Part shown: piece after piece, positions 1 to 12,180 of the stretch
How positions within the stretch are numbered: the stretch's first letter is position 1
Layout: each line of letters opens with the position of its first letter
From: Pectinophora gossypiella
Taxonomy: Eukaryota; Arthropoda; Insecta; Lepidoptera; Gelechiidae
DNA: 64,000 bases
Assembly: GCF_024362695.1 (NCBI RefSeq)
Contig: NC_065424.1
Span: 7,690,786-7,754,785, forward strand
Direction: 5' to 3'
Notes under the pieces: generated by a model
Seen by the model: only the letters and a program-made list of their open reading frames with translations
What the model was told of the DNA's origin: nothing
Databases searched by the model: none
Translations under genes and position numbers: made by a program

Positions 1-59
1 TAACAAGTTTAGTTCGTTATTGGAAAGTGCAATAAAATACTCTTGACCGTGAATCTACT

Positions 60-200
60 GTACGGTCACGAGCATTAATATGTATACAGTTTGGTACCAT
101 GTCACATTAACTTTTTTGACAAATTGAACTGTAAGTCTCACTAAATGTCAAATATGTTAGTGCGACAGAGTCCTAAAGTGGGTACATCATATTGCTCAGT
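60..200 (+). repeat. MITE-T copy
   Basis: A repeat of about 155 bp with short inverted ends GTACGGTCACGAGCA and TGCTCATGACTGTAC; the interior has GTATACACTTTGGTACCATG and AGTGCGACAGAGTCCTAAAG. Right end degraded here. Confidence 0.75.
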
Positions 201-299
201 TTAATGTCCGTATTTTTGTTGGTTTTATGGTCACCATACTGGTCATAGTTTAAAAAATTATCCACCGTTACCATTTACCATGTTAACATATTATTTTTA

Positions 300-405
300 G
301 ACGTGACTTATTGTAGATTTGCCGCAGATGGCATTAACTACTTGGCCGGACAAACGGGGAGCGCTGAAGGCTCTCACCCGGTACAACGTTTAAGACAACA
401 GGCCT
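300..405 (+). repeat. Rep-E fragment
   Basis: Rep-E is a dispersed repeat that starts GACGTGACTTATTGTAG, GATTTGCCGCAGATGGCATT and goes on to TCTCACCCGGTACAACGTTT. First ~100 bp present. Confidence 0.8.
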
Positions 406-534
406 GAGGGTAATGTTAATATAACATGCTATGTTGTATCCCCGAATGGGTACGCATTGGTGTATACATAGAATATACACCTAATCTACGCCAGCTATGT
501 TTAAGTCCCATACTGTAATTCAAATTCAAAAATA

Positions 535-722
535 CAGGGTGTTAGTGACATCGTAACAAATAATCAGGGGGATGATTCAGACCATGATTCCGAGTTAATA
601 TCAAGTTTTTATTATTTTCAGTTATATACTTTTGCGATGGAAAATTCCACTTGATATTAACTCAGAATAATCAGCTGAACCATCCCCTTCAGTATTCGTT
701 ACGATGTCACTTACACCCCGCA
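535..722 (+). repeat. MITE-P copy (palindromic, internally deleted)
   Basis: MITE-P is a foldback element of about 230 bp with ends GGGTGTTAGTGACATCGTAA and its inverse; the arms include TGATTCAGACCATGATTCTG and GTGGAATTTTCCGTCGC. This copy lacks part of the left arm's inner end. Confidence 0.8.
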
Positions 723-753
723 CAAGTACATAAAGTAGCCATACAAATAGGTA

Positions 754-988
754 TGGGTGTTAGTGACACCGTAACGAATACTGAGGGGGGTGGTTCAGAC
801 CATGATTCTGAGTTGATATCAAGTGGAATTTCCGGTCTGAATATTCATGAATTTTTTTGTTTTTTTTTTTTAGATTATTTTCAGTTCCATACTTTTGCGA
901 CGGAAAAATTCACTTGATATCAACTCAGAATCATGGCCTCAATCACCCCTCAAAGTTTTCGTTACGATGTCACTAACACCCTGTATAT
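754..988 (+). repeat. MITE-P copy
   Basis: Near-complete palindrome; the loop is a T-rich run at 848-870. It lies 32 bp after the previous copy in the same orientation, so the two form a near-tandem pair. Confidence 0.85.
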
Positions 989-1127
989 TTATTCAGCAGG
1001 TAACATAGTTACACTTTGAATCGTCATTTTTTACATAACGAACGTTTCATCCGCCTAAAGCCACTGCAGCTTCTCACAACCTGTACAGCCGGGGAAAAGA
1101 AGCGGATGGGGAGCTAACCTATTGCAA

Positions 1128-1285
1128 TTCATCATCACCAGCCCATTAACGTCCCCACTGCTGGGGCACGGGCCTTCCCTATTGATGGATAGGGAGATCG
1201 GGAGAGAAACCGCCACGCGGGCCCAGTGCGGATTGGTGGTTATTAATGACTGCTAATGCAGCCGGGATCAACGGCTATTGCAATT
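1128..1285 (-). repeat. SINE-B tail half
   Basis: CATCATCACCAGCCCATTAAC to TGCTAATGCAGCCGGGATC. Confidence 0.82.
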
Positions 1286-1439
1286 AATCGGGCATAAATC
1301 CTGGTAACCATATTATCCTCCAAACACTCATTCAAACCCATTAAAGTCACTCAGTGGTTTAGAACCCGAATCGTACAAAAAACATCTTCCGTATTTAAAT
1401 TAAATAAGGGTTCTAAAAAGGTCACATTGACGCAATTCT

Positions 1440-1757
1440 ATTTCTTCTATCGTGTGGGTTACCAACCCCATCAGCCCTGGTGTCAGGGATACTGTCTTAC
1501 TATTGAGTCGCCAAAGGCCCCTGACATGGTTCATGTAACGACTACGTACTTATACCAGTAAGTAATAACCGGGACCAACAGCTTAACGTGCCTTCCCAAG
1601 CATGGATCGTCTTACTTTCGGACAATCAGGTCATCAGCCTATAAGGATCTAACCAAACTAACTCACAAAGGGATTTTTGATATGTGCCCACAGGGATTTG
1701 AACCCGGGTCCTCCGGATCGTGAGCCCAACGCTCAAACCACTGGACCACGGAGGCCG
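1440..1757 (-). repeat. SINE-A copy
   Basis: Reverse copy from the tail (CTTCTATCGTGTGGG) to the head (CCACGGAGGCC). It accounts for the open frame at 1626-1808. Confidence 0.87.
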
Positions 1758-1857
1758 TTCACCTAAAGAAGCTATATTGATATTTGACATTTTGTCGACA
1801 TTGCGCACTTACTTTTGTATGCGTAAATGTCAAATTACAATATTGCGTTGACGTTGC
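1751..1857 (+). repeat. MITE-K copy, degraded
   Basis: Keeps TATTTGACATTTTGTCGAC, TATGCGTAAATGTCAAATTA and CAATATTGCG; the left end is fused to a SINE-A fragment. Confidence 0.55.
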
Positions 1858-2065
1858 CTTTATCCTGACAATTTCAAAAGCACTGCCACCGTAGCTCGCA
1901 CTCGTTGATAACACACATTTAGCATAAAACCGCATAATATCCCCGTCAACATATTACATGGTCACACTTCGCGATTCGCAGTGTATGATTGTAGAGAGAC
2001 CAATATTATTTCACCGACATATCACTGTATATAATCAGGCTAGTTCTACATAGACAACTTACTAG

Positions 2066-2270
2066 GCATGGCCGGATCGTGAATTTGTGGGGCCCTGGGC
2101 TGAAACTACTTGGGGGCCTATATTAATACTCAACTAATAGCAAAAAATATTTTAACAGACATTTTTTTTTTCAAATTATGGTCTACTTTTAAGCGGGATC
2201 TGGGGGCCCCTTGTAACCCCGGGGCCCTGGGCTGCACCCCAATCAGCCCATAGGTAGATCCGGTCATGTT
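2066..2270 (+). repeat. Probable small inverted-end element
   Basis: GGCATGGCCGGATCGTGA at the left and GATCCGGTCATGTTAC at the right are inverse; GGGGCCCTGGGCTG occurs near both ends in direct orientation. Confidence 0.55.
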
Positions 2271-2382
2271 ACTAGGTAATGAAAACGGCTTTTATACGTT
2301 TGAGTCTTTATATTATTATGTATATTGCAACTTTTGGAAAGCATGAAAAATATATATTAAGCTCTTGTAAATTTAATTTCAA

Positions 2383-2572
2383 TGCGGGTTGGTGGAAGTG
2401 TTTTTACGGCTAATAGCCGGGACCAACGGCTTAACGTGCCCTCCGAAGCACGGATCATCTTACTTTCGGACAATCAGGTGATCAGCCTGTAATGTCCTTA
2501 CCAAACTAGGGATCACAAAGTGATTTTCGTGATATGTCCCCACCGGGATTTGAACCTGGGACCTACCTAACC
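2383..2572 (-). repeat. SINE-A variant copy
   Basis: Reverse copy from GCGGGTTGGTGGAAGTG to GGATTTGAACCTGGGACC. Confidence 0.8.
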
Positions 2573-2639
2573 TTCTTACCGGTTCCAACTGAAAATCAGC
2601 GTCATAGTCTAGGCTATGGCATTATGCTGAGGTGGAACC

Positions 2640-3980
2640 GTTTCGGCATATATTCATAATTGTATTATTTTTAATATGTGAAGACAATAAGTATGTCGAA
2701 GGTTAGGTCAGGTCCATTAGTACCATTAGAAAACGGGAAACTCGTAACGCTAGGGACATGACAATTTTATTTTGGGATGAAAGAAATATAAATAAATAAA
2801 AATTACGGGATGAAACATTATAAACAAAACACAATACGAATACATAGTATACATACATAAATACATAAACTCACGTCTATTTCCCACCGGGGTAAGCAGA
2901 GACTATAGAATTCCATTTGCTTCGATCCTGACACACTTCTCTTGCTTCCTCCACATTCATCAATCGCTTCATACACGCACGCCGGTTCAGAGTAGATCGT
3001 ACTAAACCTTTTCCAAGGACATCTCCAATTTGGTCAACGTAATATACAAGTTATGAAAATAATTCAGAAAATAAAAATAAATATTCGAATAATGTGTTAA
3101 AATTCGAGATTCAAGATTTGGGAGGTAAATCCATATTATGACAAATCTCGCAAATGGCACTACATATCCTGATCACTGCTTAATTGTGATTTAGGCACAG
3201 GGATCTTTGCGCACGTCTAGTGGTCGCATCGGTACTTTAATAAAATGAGCACTTTTCACTATAATCGTCTTTTACTTCGTCACACAATTTTTATATACAA
3301 TTTTTAGACAGAGCTAGATTTCCTTCACACGGAACAATGACAAGTCCATACATAATAAAAGTAAAGGTACAATAATAATTTTAAATTTCCAAATACCCTA
3401 CAAACTATTAATATTTATAAAATAAATAAGTTTGTTTCCTATGAACATAATTAATAATAGGTAGGTTCTCGTTTGCAACTGGTTCGGACCATAGTGCTGT
3501 CGATAACATTAATAATCATTTTATTTTTTACTTTGAATATCATCGCCTACCCCAGATCCCCCCCCCATCTAACCAACCTCACCTAAGCTAATCTGTCACA
3601 AACGTCATTACAATCGGCTTAGTGTATTATCAGTAATTCTATTAGCTGCTGCCTTGAACCGCCGCACGCGACCTCGTAGAAAAGCGAAGGAATTGGAGCA
3701 TAGCATGTTGTGATGTTACTGTCACTGTGGGAGTGACAGACTGTTTGAAAAGTGGCTAGAATTATGTCGCACTTTCATGGACATCGACCACCCACGGGTC
3801 ATTGACCCTTCATTCATAATATGACTAACACACCCTCTTTCACAGAAACACAAACAAACCCTCTCACAGTTGGGATCACGGCTATGGCTATAGACGTAAT
3901 GTCTTGGAAATTGTAAAACCTTTTCTTTATGCTATAAAGTAGATAAAAATTATAAACTTTTTTTAATTTACTATATTTCA
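2640..3980. other. No gene seen
   Basis: Apart from the LINE remnant at 2877-3003, this is AT-rich sequence with scattered short homopolymers and no recognisable repeat or coding signal. Confidence 0.6.
2877..3003 (-). pseudogene. LINE ORF2 C-terminal remnant, second family
   Basis: RSTLNRRACMKRLMNVEEAR, EVCQDRSKWNSIVSAYPGGK, stop at 2877-2879. A related piece is at 53893-53985 (plus) and a shorter one at 42120-42200 (plus). Confidence 0.7.
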
Positions 3981-4140
3981 ACTTACTTTTTCGGATAATC
4001 AGGTGATTCAAGCCTGAAAAGTCCTTACCAAACAAAGGACAGTCTCACAAAGTGATTTCGACAATGTCCCCATCGGGAATCGTACCCGGACCTCCAGATC
4101 ATGAGCCTAAAGCTCTTACCACTAGACCACGGAGGCTGTT
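3980..4140 (-). repeat. SINE-A, head half
   Basis: Head and part of the body (CACTAGACCACGGAGGC at the 5' end). Confidence 0.8.
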
Positions 4141-4231
4141 AAAATTAAAAAATCTTTTTTAATTTTATAATTAGTATATTGTTCTGTAGTTCATCAACCG
4201 GGTGAGCGCTCTCAGCGCTTGCCATTGGGGG

Positions 4232-4318
4232 GTTAAAAAGCCACATCGAAGCAATAGCAATATTGCTTTTTTAGATGAATTGCAAAAATGTGGCCATTTT
4301 AGAGCCCCTGATCATTCT
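4232..4318 (+). repeat. Short foldback related to MITE-K
   Basis: GGGGTTAAAAAGCCACAT and ATGTGGCCATTTTAGAGCCC form imperfect inverted ends around AGCAATATTGCTTTTTTAG. About 85 bp. Confidence 0.55.
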
Positions 4319-4722
4319 TTCAATACCAAACAGCTACTTAACACAATTTCCCTAATACTATTAATCAATCAATTCCTGCCACGGGTAGCATTTATTATTG
4401 ATCAGCCGTTCCACGGTTGAGCACAAGCCCCACTTTTCGCAGTAAGAAACAGCCCACTTGATTAAATCCATAATTCATAGTTTCCCCGTGGCATAACGAC
4501 GGTCTTTCTCCGATCATACACGCGGTTTGTGCGTTCATACAACTTCGTACAAGCACTCATACAAGCATAGACAATTATAACTGTAATAGTAATAGAATAG
4601 AAATCATTTATTTTAGATATAAGTATTAGTATAACAGTAGAAGTGAACATTGTAATTACAAACTTATTTCTAAAAATGGAAGTAAGATCTTTTTGGAATG
4701 GTGGTACTGCTGTTTTAGGGTA

Positions 4723-5017
4723 GGGGCCGTCCATTAATCATGCGAGACTCGAGAGGGGGGGAAGGGGTCCATGAAAAAATCACGAAATATCATAAGGGGA
4801 GAGGGGGGTGTAGTAATATATCACGAGTGTTTATTTTTTCGGCAAACGCGCGATACTGAACCGAAAAGCGGCGTTTCGTGCAATTATTTTGGTAGGCACT
4901 GAAAATACACGCGATATAGGATAGGGCAGGGGGAGAGGGAGTCTTGAACCTCACCATGTATCACCAGGGGGGGGGTAAAAATGCCAAAAAAACATCACAT
5001 GCTTAATGGACGGCCCC
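4723..5017 (+). repeat. MITE with 14-bp ends GGGGCCGTCCATTA, GTA flanks
   Basis: A 295-bp element with perfect inverted ends GGGGCCGTCCATTA and TAATGGACGGCCCC, flanked by GTA on both sides (4720-4722, 5018-5020). The interior is G-rich on the plus strand with no gene. Could be a Harbinger-like (3-bp) or TA-targeting element. Confidence 0.88.
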
Positions 5018-5124
5018 GTAGATGACTGAGTGGGATAAAAACTAGAAGTTCAAATGAAGGCGGCAGCATTATTCAGTATTCCTAAATTTTGACAGTTCTC
5101 CATACACTCCAGCTAAAATTCGTC

Positions 5125-5290
5125 TTCTTCTATCGTGTGGGTTGTGAGGTGAATTACCAAACTCATCAACCCTGGTGTCAGGGTTACTATTGAGCCACCA
5201 AAGACCCCTGACACGGCTCATGTAACGACTACTTACTTACATCAGTAAGTAGTAACGGCTTAACGTGCCTACTGAAGCACGGATCATCTT
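5125..5290 (-). repeat. SINE-A, tail half
   Basis: TTCTATCGTGTGGGTTGTG to GAAGCACGGATCATC. Confidence 0.8.
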
Positions 5291-5599
5291 ATTTTTTCCG
5301 CACGATGTTTTCCTAAACTGCTAAGCACCGCCGGTGGGAAATAGTAAAATACTTAGTAAAATTATGTACAAAAATAAGAATAATAATCTCATTTTATCCA
5401 TGTTTACCAACATTGGTCGAGCAGGCGCCATAGTCCCCCATAGCCCCAGTATCCGGTCCACTAACCCCCAACCCAATAGCCCAGTTCCCTTTGTTCCCAT
5501 AATCTGCAATAGTCCTACACGAACCGGGGATTGTCTTTGGGTGCACTCCCATAGTGCATACAGGGATAATCGCCGGTTGGTGTCACACCACATTTAGAT

Positions 5600-5800
5600 T
5601 AAACTGTCTTAAGGGGCCTCTACGTGTTGGCTTCGGCCCCACGCACGCCTTCCAAAAGTCCGGGACTCCGTAGGCCCGAGACATGGAAACGACATACAAA
5701 TAATAATAATAAAAAAGTTTATTTAGGTAAAATCTACGACACACATATACATATGCCGGGTTATGCGGATCGTCGGTCTGTAAGCGCCCTAACGACGCCA
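5600..5800 (-). repeat. Probable LINE 3' flank
   Basis: On the minus strand: GTCCCGGACTTTTGGAAGGC, GTAGAGGCCCCTTAAGACAG. The same words recur in reverse at 19482-19560. AGTTTATTTAGGTAAAATCT is shared with 21160. No protein could be made out. Confidence 0.5.
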
Positions 5801-6117
5801 AGCGAGTATGCGTTCATTAGAGTATCGACATTGTTTTTCGCACAAATATGTATATTTATCACGCATTTTCAATTAAGATAAGAGTGAAAAACAGCCGGAA
5901 AACACTACATGTTCGAGTAACTAACAAGGTTTAGATTAGCTTTAAATTTTCATTATCTATTCTGTGAAGTCATCGCGCCCTTGAAAGTTTGCGATGTTAA
6001 CCTTGACTTTATGGCAAATATGCGGGTATTGTACTTTTGGTACCAGAAGATGATAACAACAAAGATAAGTACACAGTATCACACCTGTATTCCCTAAGGG
6101 GTAGGCAGTGTAGGTAT

Positions 6118-6266
6118 ACAGGGTGTTAGTGATATCGTAATCAAAACTTTGAGGGATGATTCAGACCATGATTCTTATTTGACGGAAAATTCCACTTGAT
6201 ATTAACTCAGAATCATGGTCTGAATCATCCCCCTGAGTATTCGTTACGATGTCACTACCACCCATA
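6118..6266 (+). repeat. MITE-P copy, centre deleted
   Basis: The left arm ends after CATGATTCTTATTTG and the right arm follows at once; the T-rich loop is gone. Confidence 0.8.
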
Positions 6267-6286
6267 TATATGTCGTGGCTAGATCG

Positions 6287-6776
6287 TAGAATTGATTATT
6301 TCATGATGTGTTCGACCATTTCATGAAATAGCCAACTTTAGTTAACCATATCGTTGAAACGTCAATGTTTAATGATATTTCAATCAACGTTTGGCCATAT
6401 CGTTAATGTAGGCGGTGTCCATGCTATGTGGTGTAATAAAAATGCGAATAGTCGATTAATTTCTTAGGTTCAAAATTATGTACATTCGATATGGAAAATT
6501 AGACAATTATATGGATTTATCGATTATAATAAGTTTTAAATATAATCGACACCAGCGCCTCTACCGGTGGATAATGTTACTAATTTTACGATATGATTGC
6601 CAACGTTTGGCCATATCATGAAGTAATCATGCATTTAGTCGCTCATATCGTTAAACGTTTTGTGTTCATTGATTTGCCAAACTACATCAATTATGTGGCC
6701 AACGTGTGATATTCTATTTCATGAAATATGGCCATTTCATGAAATGATCGAGCACATCATGAAATGATCAATTCTA
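6287..6776 (+). repeat. MITE with ~48-bp inverted ends (TAGAATTGAT...)
   Basis: The left end TAGAATTGATTATTTCATGA and the right end's inverse TAGAATTGATCATTTCATGA match over about 48 bp with few changes. Internal short repeats of GGCCATATCGTTAA type alternate with CATTTCATGAAAT. No gene. Confidence 0.85.
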
Positions 6777-7019
6777 AGATCATTCTAAGGTCACGACATA
6801 TAAACCAATTAGATAAATAGTGTGGTTATATGTGATTAGTCGTTCGAGTAATCGCCAAGTTATGAAGAAAATTACTCTTAGTTGGAAAAACATGGGGAAA
6901 ACCTTACAACTAAAGCTATTTGACATTGCACAAGCCTTAGCATTGAAATAACACGTGTTGTACATTTTAATTGTATGATTAGATTGACTGGGTCAAAGTG
7001 GTCAAAGATAAATTTATAA

Positions 7020-7370
7020 AATGCGCAGCCGTAGTAGCCTAGTTGGTAGAACGCTTGCCTTTCACTTTGAGGTGCAAGGTTCGAATCCAGCACAGGCCTA
7101 AGCCGAATTGTCGAATTTGTTTTCGAATTCATGTTTGGATCATATATGATTAGCACGTGCTCAGCGGTGAAGGAAAACATAAACACCCACATTCCCGAGA
7201 AATGCATTTTCGAAGGTCTGACCTAACCTGTATTGGGCAGGTTTTCCCTTCGCGGGTTGGAAAGTCAGACAGTCGCTTCTGTAAAAAAACCGGACCTGTC
7301 AAATCTTCAGGTTAGGTAAGCGGACCATGTAAAAACGGGATCACGCTAGGGAGATGCTCATCTAGAAATA
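7020..7370 (+). repeat. SINE-C, full length (tRNA-derived)
   Basis: tRNA-like head with TAGCCTAGTTGGTAGAACG and B box GGTTCGAATCC, body ACGTGCTCAGCGGTGAAGG, then CCTAACCTGTATTGGGCAGG and tail CCGGACCTGTCAAATCTTCA. The head is too irregular, and continues directly into the SINE, to be a working tRNA gene. Confidence 0.87.
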
Positions 7371-7424
7371 GAAGCCAGTCTAAGATGATTAAATAATCAA
7401 CCCATTTTTCTTTATCATTTATTT

Positions 7425-7560
7425 TTAACCGCTTTTATTGAAGAAAATATATCAAATCTAAAATATAAAATCATAAAAAAAAATATTTTCGGTGGATAAG
7501 AAAATGACGAGTATAACTTAAAATAAAATAAGGAGGTGTCTGCAGGAATCGAGGCCAATA
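7425..7560 (+). repeat. MITE-H right half
   Basis: Ends GGATAAGAAAATGACGAG, GGTGTCTGCAGGAATCGAGG. The inner and left parts are diverged. Confidence 0.6.
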
Positions 7561-7937
7561 ACTAATATAATAATATCTAAATATTTATTGTTTGAAAAGT
7601 ACATAATTGAATTCATTTAGCATTAGAAATAAAGTACAAGATAGGTTATTGGTGTCTGAATTAGGTTGAGCTCGTGGTCAGATTTCTTTCGTTCATAATT
7701 ATAGCATTGTAAACGTTAAACGTTTTCCAATCCTAATAGATCCGTTAGCCACTGAGAAAAAAAAGCTTGATTGGCGTGTCTTTGAATCTATAATAACAAT
7801 CATTATTATTTGAGGACAATCGATTGTTCTGCGCAGTGACCTGCAATTATATCATTATCAGGTGCATGGCGATCTGTAGTACCTAATTTTTAGGGTTCCC
7901 TGGCCAAAGGGATTTTTATTTCATAGCTAAGAATAAT

Positions 7938-8176
7938 ACAGGGTGTTAGTGACATCGTAACGAATACTAAGGGGGATGATTCAGACCATGATTCTGAGTT
8001 AATATCAAATGGAATTTTCCGTCGCAAAATTCATGTTTTTTTTTATTTTGTTTCATTATATTATTTTCAATTCTATAATTTTGCGACGGAAAATTCCACT
8101 TGATATCAACTCAGAATCATGACCGGTCTGATACATCCCTCAAAAATTTCGTTACGGTGTCACTAACACCCTGTAT
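7938..8176 (+). repeat. MITE-P copy
   Basis: Both arms complete, loop TTTTTTTTATTTTGTTTC. Well preserved. Confidence 0.87.
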
Positions 8177-8234
8177 AGACCACCTAAATTATATAATTTA
8201 GGATGTAGTTTTATAGTCTACTTCACAGCGACCC

Positions 8235-8490
8235 AGCTAACAGCCTCTGGTCTATTGGTTAGAGCGTTGGGCTCACGATCTGGAGTTCCGGGTTCGATTT
8301 CCGATGGGGACATTGTCGAAATCACTTCGTGAGACTGTCCTTTGTTTGGTAAAGACATTGCAGGCTTGAATCACCGGATTGTCCGAAGAGTAAGATGATT
8401 CCGTGCTTCGGAAGGCACGCTAAGCCGTTGGTCCCGGGCTACTAGCCTAAAAACCTCCACAACCCGCAGTGGAGCAGCGTGGTGGATCTC
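8235..8490 (+). repeat. SINE-A variant with a different tail
   Basis: tRNA-like head as in SINE-A, but the tail reads CAACCCGCAGTGGAGCAGCG instead of the CACACGATAGAAG tail. A reverse tail of the same variant lies at 8645-8785. Confidence 0.8.
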
Positions 8491-8644
8491 AATTAGTAAT
8501 CAGAGATACATTACTTGCAAGATGAACAAAGTACCCACGCTTCACCGAGCTTTCTGTTACACCAACCAATCGCTAAGACTTGCCGGAAAATAATTCTATG
8601 TTTTAACTCCACTTTCAACAGCAGATATGTAGACTATAAACATA

Positions 8645-8785
8645 CATAACATATACAGGCCTCCCCTCAAGCAACCGGAGGAACTATGGAGCATACTCCA
8701 CCACGTTGCTCCACTGGGGGTTGGTGGAAGCATTTTTGGCGGCGAATATCCGGGACCAACGGCTTAACGTGCCATCCGAAGTAAA
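8645..8785 (-). repeat. SINE-A variant tail
   Basis: CAGGCCTCCCCTCAAGCAACC to GGGACCAACGGCTTAACG; head absent. Confidence 0.75.
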
Positions 8786-8789
8786 AAAA

Positions 8790-9540
8790 AAGTACGAATC
8801 ATTTTACTTCTCTTACTAAAACCGTAAACCGTCTTATTCTCTAAGTACTTAAAAAATAAATGTACGGAACCATTGGTAACTGTAGCTGTTTAACACTTAG
8901 CCGATATAATTTGGTTCAATGTCGATGCAAGGTTTTGTTGGTGATGGGTACACAAGGTCACGCGCAATGGAGAATAACTTGGAAATTAGTTTCACGTACT
9001 TTCCGAGGCACGCACGGACCACGTGCAATTGTCGTTGTAAATTAATTTATTAAAATTAGGGCAAATTAGAAAATGGTATTTTTTTCTAGTCGTATAGAGT
9101 CTAATAAAAATATACTTTATTGCACTAAAATAAAAATAAATAATTACAAAAAACTCTTAACTAAGTACGTGGTAAATGGCGGCCTAATCGCTTAAAGAGA
9201 TTTCTTCCAGACAAACATAAGGCGAGGAAAATCAATCAAAATGGCAATGTCTAATTGGCAGATTTATTCCTCGTTCGTCCTGAAGTTTTGTCCCACATTC
9301 CAAAAAATTCTTAGTTTGTCCCATATCGCTATTGAAGTCTTGCTTCGTCCCAAATTATAAGTAGGTACTTCATAGGTATAGTCAACAAAAAAGAATACTA
9401 ACAAAATACTTATTTTTTTAAAGTTACATACTTACTAATAAAACAAGTCTATTCTTTAAATATAAATAAAAGTATTATTCAGTATCACAATCAAAACCAC
9501 AGAAATGGTAATTATATGTAATAATAATTTTAAATATACA
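8790..9540. other. No gene seen
   Basis: AT-rich. The end of the stretch (from 9538) starts a repeat-like TACAGGGTGTCCCGTAAAG, an end motif common to insect transposons, but no partner end was identified. Confidence 0.5.
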
Positions 9541-9707
9541 GGGTGTCCCGTAAAGAGCACGACAGACTGAAATGTAAGGAAGATTGAGGTGTGCCCTACT
9601 CGATAAAAAAAAATGACCTCAGTAAAAGTGTCACTGTTTTCGAGATATTCCCGACTTTTTATTTTTTTCGACAAATTCCGCTTGAATCTGACTGATATAT
9701 AAGAAAC

Positions 9708-9936
9708 AATGCAGGACGGAAGGGACTGTAACCTGGAACCTGACAGCAGGAACTGTCAGTACTAATCAGAGGCGGAGGACAGGAGGCCTAAGTACTCTGG
9801 GCGCCATCACGCTTGCGTCAGACAGAATACTGCGGGGCGGAAGGCAATAGGGAAACCACTTCCCTGCTTTCCCTAAAGAAGTAGCATGGAGAATGCTACA
9901 CCGACAAGAGCGTGGCTCTTAAATTAGTGATGATGA
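9708..9936 (+). repeat. LINE 3'-end copy
   Basis: Same unit as 22622-22965 with short deletions; ends GAGCGTGGCTCTTAAATTAG, TGATGATGA. Confidence 0.78.
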
Positions 9937-10281
9937 GTGGCAGCCACTGTTGACAGATCTGGTGACATGTGATCAAAAACAAGCAAGACACAAAAAATTG
10001 TAAAACAAATTGTATAACGTAGCTTTAAACCTACCACCTCCTTATCGCCAGCTATCCCTACTAACTACCGCACCTATTGTTTTTAATCTAATCGCAAACA
10101 TGAAGCGATTAGTGCATTGATCGTCGACTAACTGTCCGACCACAGTTACCTAGGTGCGAGCGAGATGAAAGATATGTTTACTATGAGTGTGACAGAGATG
10201 GACAACCGCCGATTTGTGGACGCAAGTGGAGTGTGAAGCAGTAGGGGTGAACAGTTTGAAAAGTAATATTTTTTATTCTTT

Positions 10282-10526
10282 ATCATCATCAGCCCATTAA
10301 CGTCCCCACTGCTGGGGCACGGGCCTTCCCTATGGATGGATAGGGAGATCGGGCCTTAAACCAGCCGGGACCAACGGCTTAACGTTCCTTCCGAAGCACG
10401 GAGGAGCTCGAGATGAAAACTTTTTTTTTGTGGTCATCCATCCTATGAACGGCCTTTGCGAAAGTTGCTTAACTTCAACAATCGCAGACCGAGCGCGTTT
10501 ACCGCTGCGCCACCGAGCTTCTCAAT
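10282..10526 (-). repeat. SINE-B with internal deletion
   Basis: The tail (CATCATCAGCCCATTAACG) to AAACCAGCCGGGACC; about 45 bp of the usual centre is missing. Confidence 0.85.
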
Positions 10527-10660
10527 TTTTATTCTTACTATCTATGAATACCTGAATTTGACTTTACGAAATTAAAACACATAATAACGGGTTCTTACCG
10601 CGTTTAAATGGGGATATGAGACTCCCCCACTTGACTTTACGATTTTAAATTCATGTTGAC

Positions 10661-10997
10661 GGCCTCCGTCGTCCAATGGTTTGAGCGTTCTACTCACGAT
10701 CCGGAGGTCCCGGGTTCAAATCCCGGCGGGGACATATCACATAAAATCACTTTGTGATCCCTAGTTTAGTTAGGACATTACAGGCTGATCACCTGATTGT
10801 TCGAAAATAAGACGATCCGTGCTTCGGAAGGCACGTTAAGCTTTTGGTCCCGGTTACTACTTACTGATGCAAGTAAGTAGTCGTTACATGAGCCATGTCA
10901 GGGGCCTCTGGCGGCTCAATAGTAACTCTGACACCAGGGTTGATGGGGTAATCCACCTCACAAGTACTCACAACCCACACGATAGAAGAAGAATTCA
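10661..10997 (+). repeat. SINE-A, near full length (tRNA-derived)
   Basis: The head GGCCTCCGTCGTCCAATGG and the GGGTTCAAATCCC box resemble the pol III A and B boxes of a tRNA. The body has CGTGCTTCGGAAGGCACG (a short hairpin), then TGACACCAGGGTTGATG, and the tail CAACCCACACGATAGAAG. Confidence 0.88.
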
Positions 10998-11099
10998 TGT
11001 TTGGATTTATAAATTTATTGGCTTATTGGGATTTTTTTTTCCTGTATGTACAATAAAGTATTTGTTATGTTATGTTATGTTATGTTATAATTGATAAGT

Positions 11100-12180
11100 A
11101 TTGACGGATTTGTGCCCGATTATTGGCAATAGTTTCGTCCCCTATTATAAGTACGTGTAGGAGTGGAGTGGAGAGGTTTAATGTACCACTGCCTACCCCT
11201 TTGAGGATACCTACAGGTCTAACAGAAAGCTCTGACAGGTTTGAGTAAAAAAAAAGATTATAAATTATGAGTACTTAGTATATATTGCGATGGATGTACC
11301 TCTGCCTACCCTAATCGAGTCGTGAGCTCGTGTTATGTTGCCAGCCCTGCAGTATGCGATGGCGCATGACACAGCGGCGCACGCGCGCGGTTTCCTGCAC
11401 TTTTATGACATCCTTGTACGGAGAGACCACTACATACTGCCTCTGTTTTATGGGACGTGTCTTCTTTGCAAAGGTCGCGGGTTCGACTCCCGGCGATGTT
11501 CAATTTATATTTTACTGGTTTTAAATAGGTTCTTCCTGGAAATTAAACTGTTTGTCCCTGGGTGACGATCGATCTACGTTAGTTAATTTTCATCCAAATC
11601 GGTACAGCTGTTATTTGGGACGTGGGAAAGTACCTAACAGGTAGGCAAAAATACTACAGCAATAAATTCTAAACTGATTTTGATCTGTGCCGATTTTCAT
11701 GAAATTTGCATTGTATTTGTACTTGTATTGTATTGTGGCCTTATACTCGTAGCTAAGGTTGTAATTTCTTCCAGGCATTTAGGTATAGAATATGATTTCA
11801 GGTTTACTATGAGATATGAGACGTATTCAAAGTGTAACTATGTTACCCACTGAATAAAGATATTTTTCAATTCGAATTTACATAAGCTCCTTCTTTTTTG
11901 TTGTCGGTTAAAAACTTCAAGTTAACCGTATACACAAGATTTCCTGTGCGAAATAACACATCGTTAGTTTCCCATAACAGTCCGCTTGTATACCCGGTTT
12001 GTTATGATTTCGTGTATAGCAACACTTAATGTCTAGCCCGGCCTTTCAATAACAGTACCCTGGCAACACTACGAGTTCCATTCACGAGAGACATCGTTTT
12101 TAATTTGAGAACTGATAAGTATTAGGCAGCTAAATTACTCAATTGTATAAAAATATTTTATGTTTATTTTTTAAAAAAGA
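11100..12180. other. No gene seen; repeat scraps
   Basis: A (TTATG)n run at 11061-11088 lies just before. A degraded tRNA-like box (GGTCGCGGGTTCGACTCCC) is at 11472. A Rep-F tail piece is at 11820-11880. The rest is unassigned. Confidence 0.5.

Noticed and set aside
7020..7100. Possible tRNA gene (and similar boxes at 8240, 10661, 22254)
   Set aside because: A and B boxes are present, but acceptor stems do not pair properly and every case continues into a SINE body.
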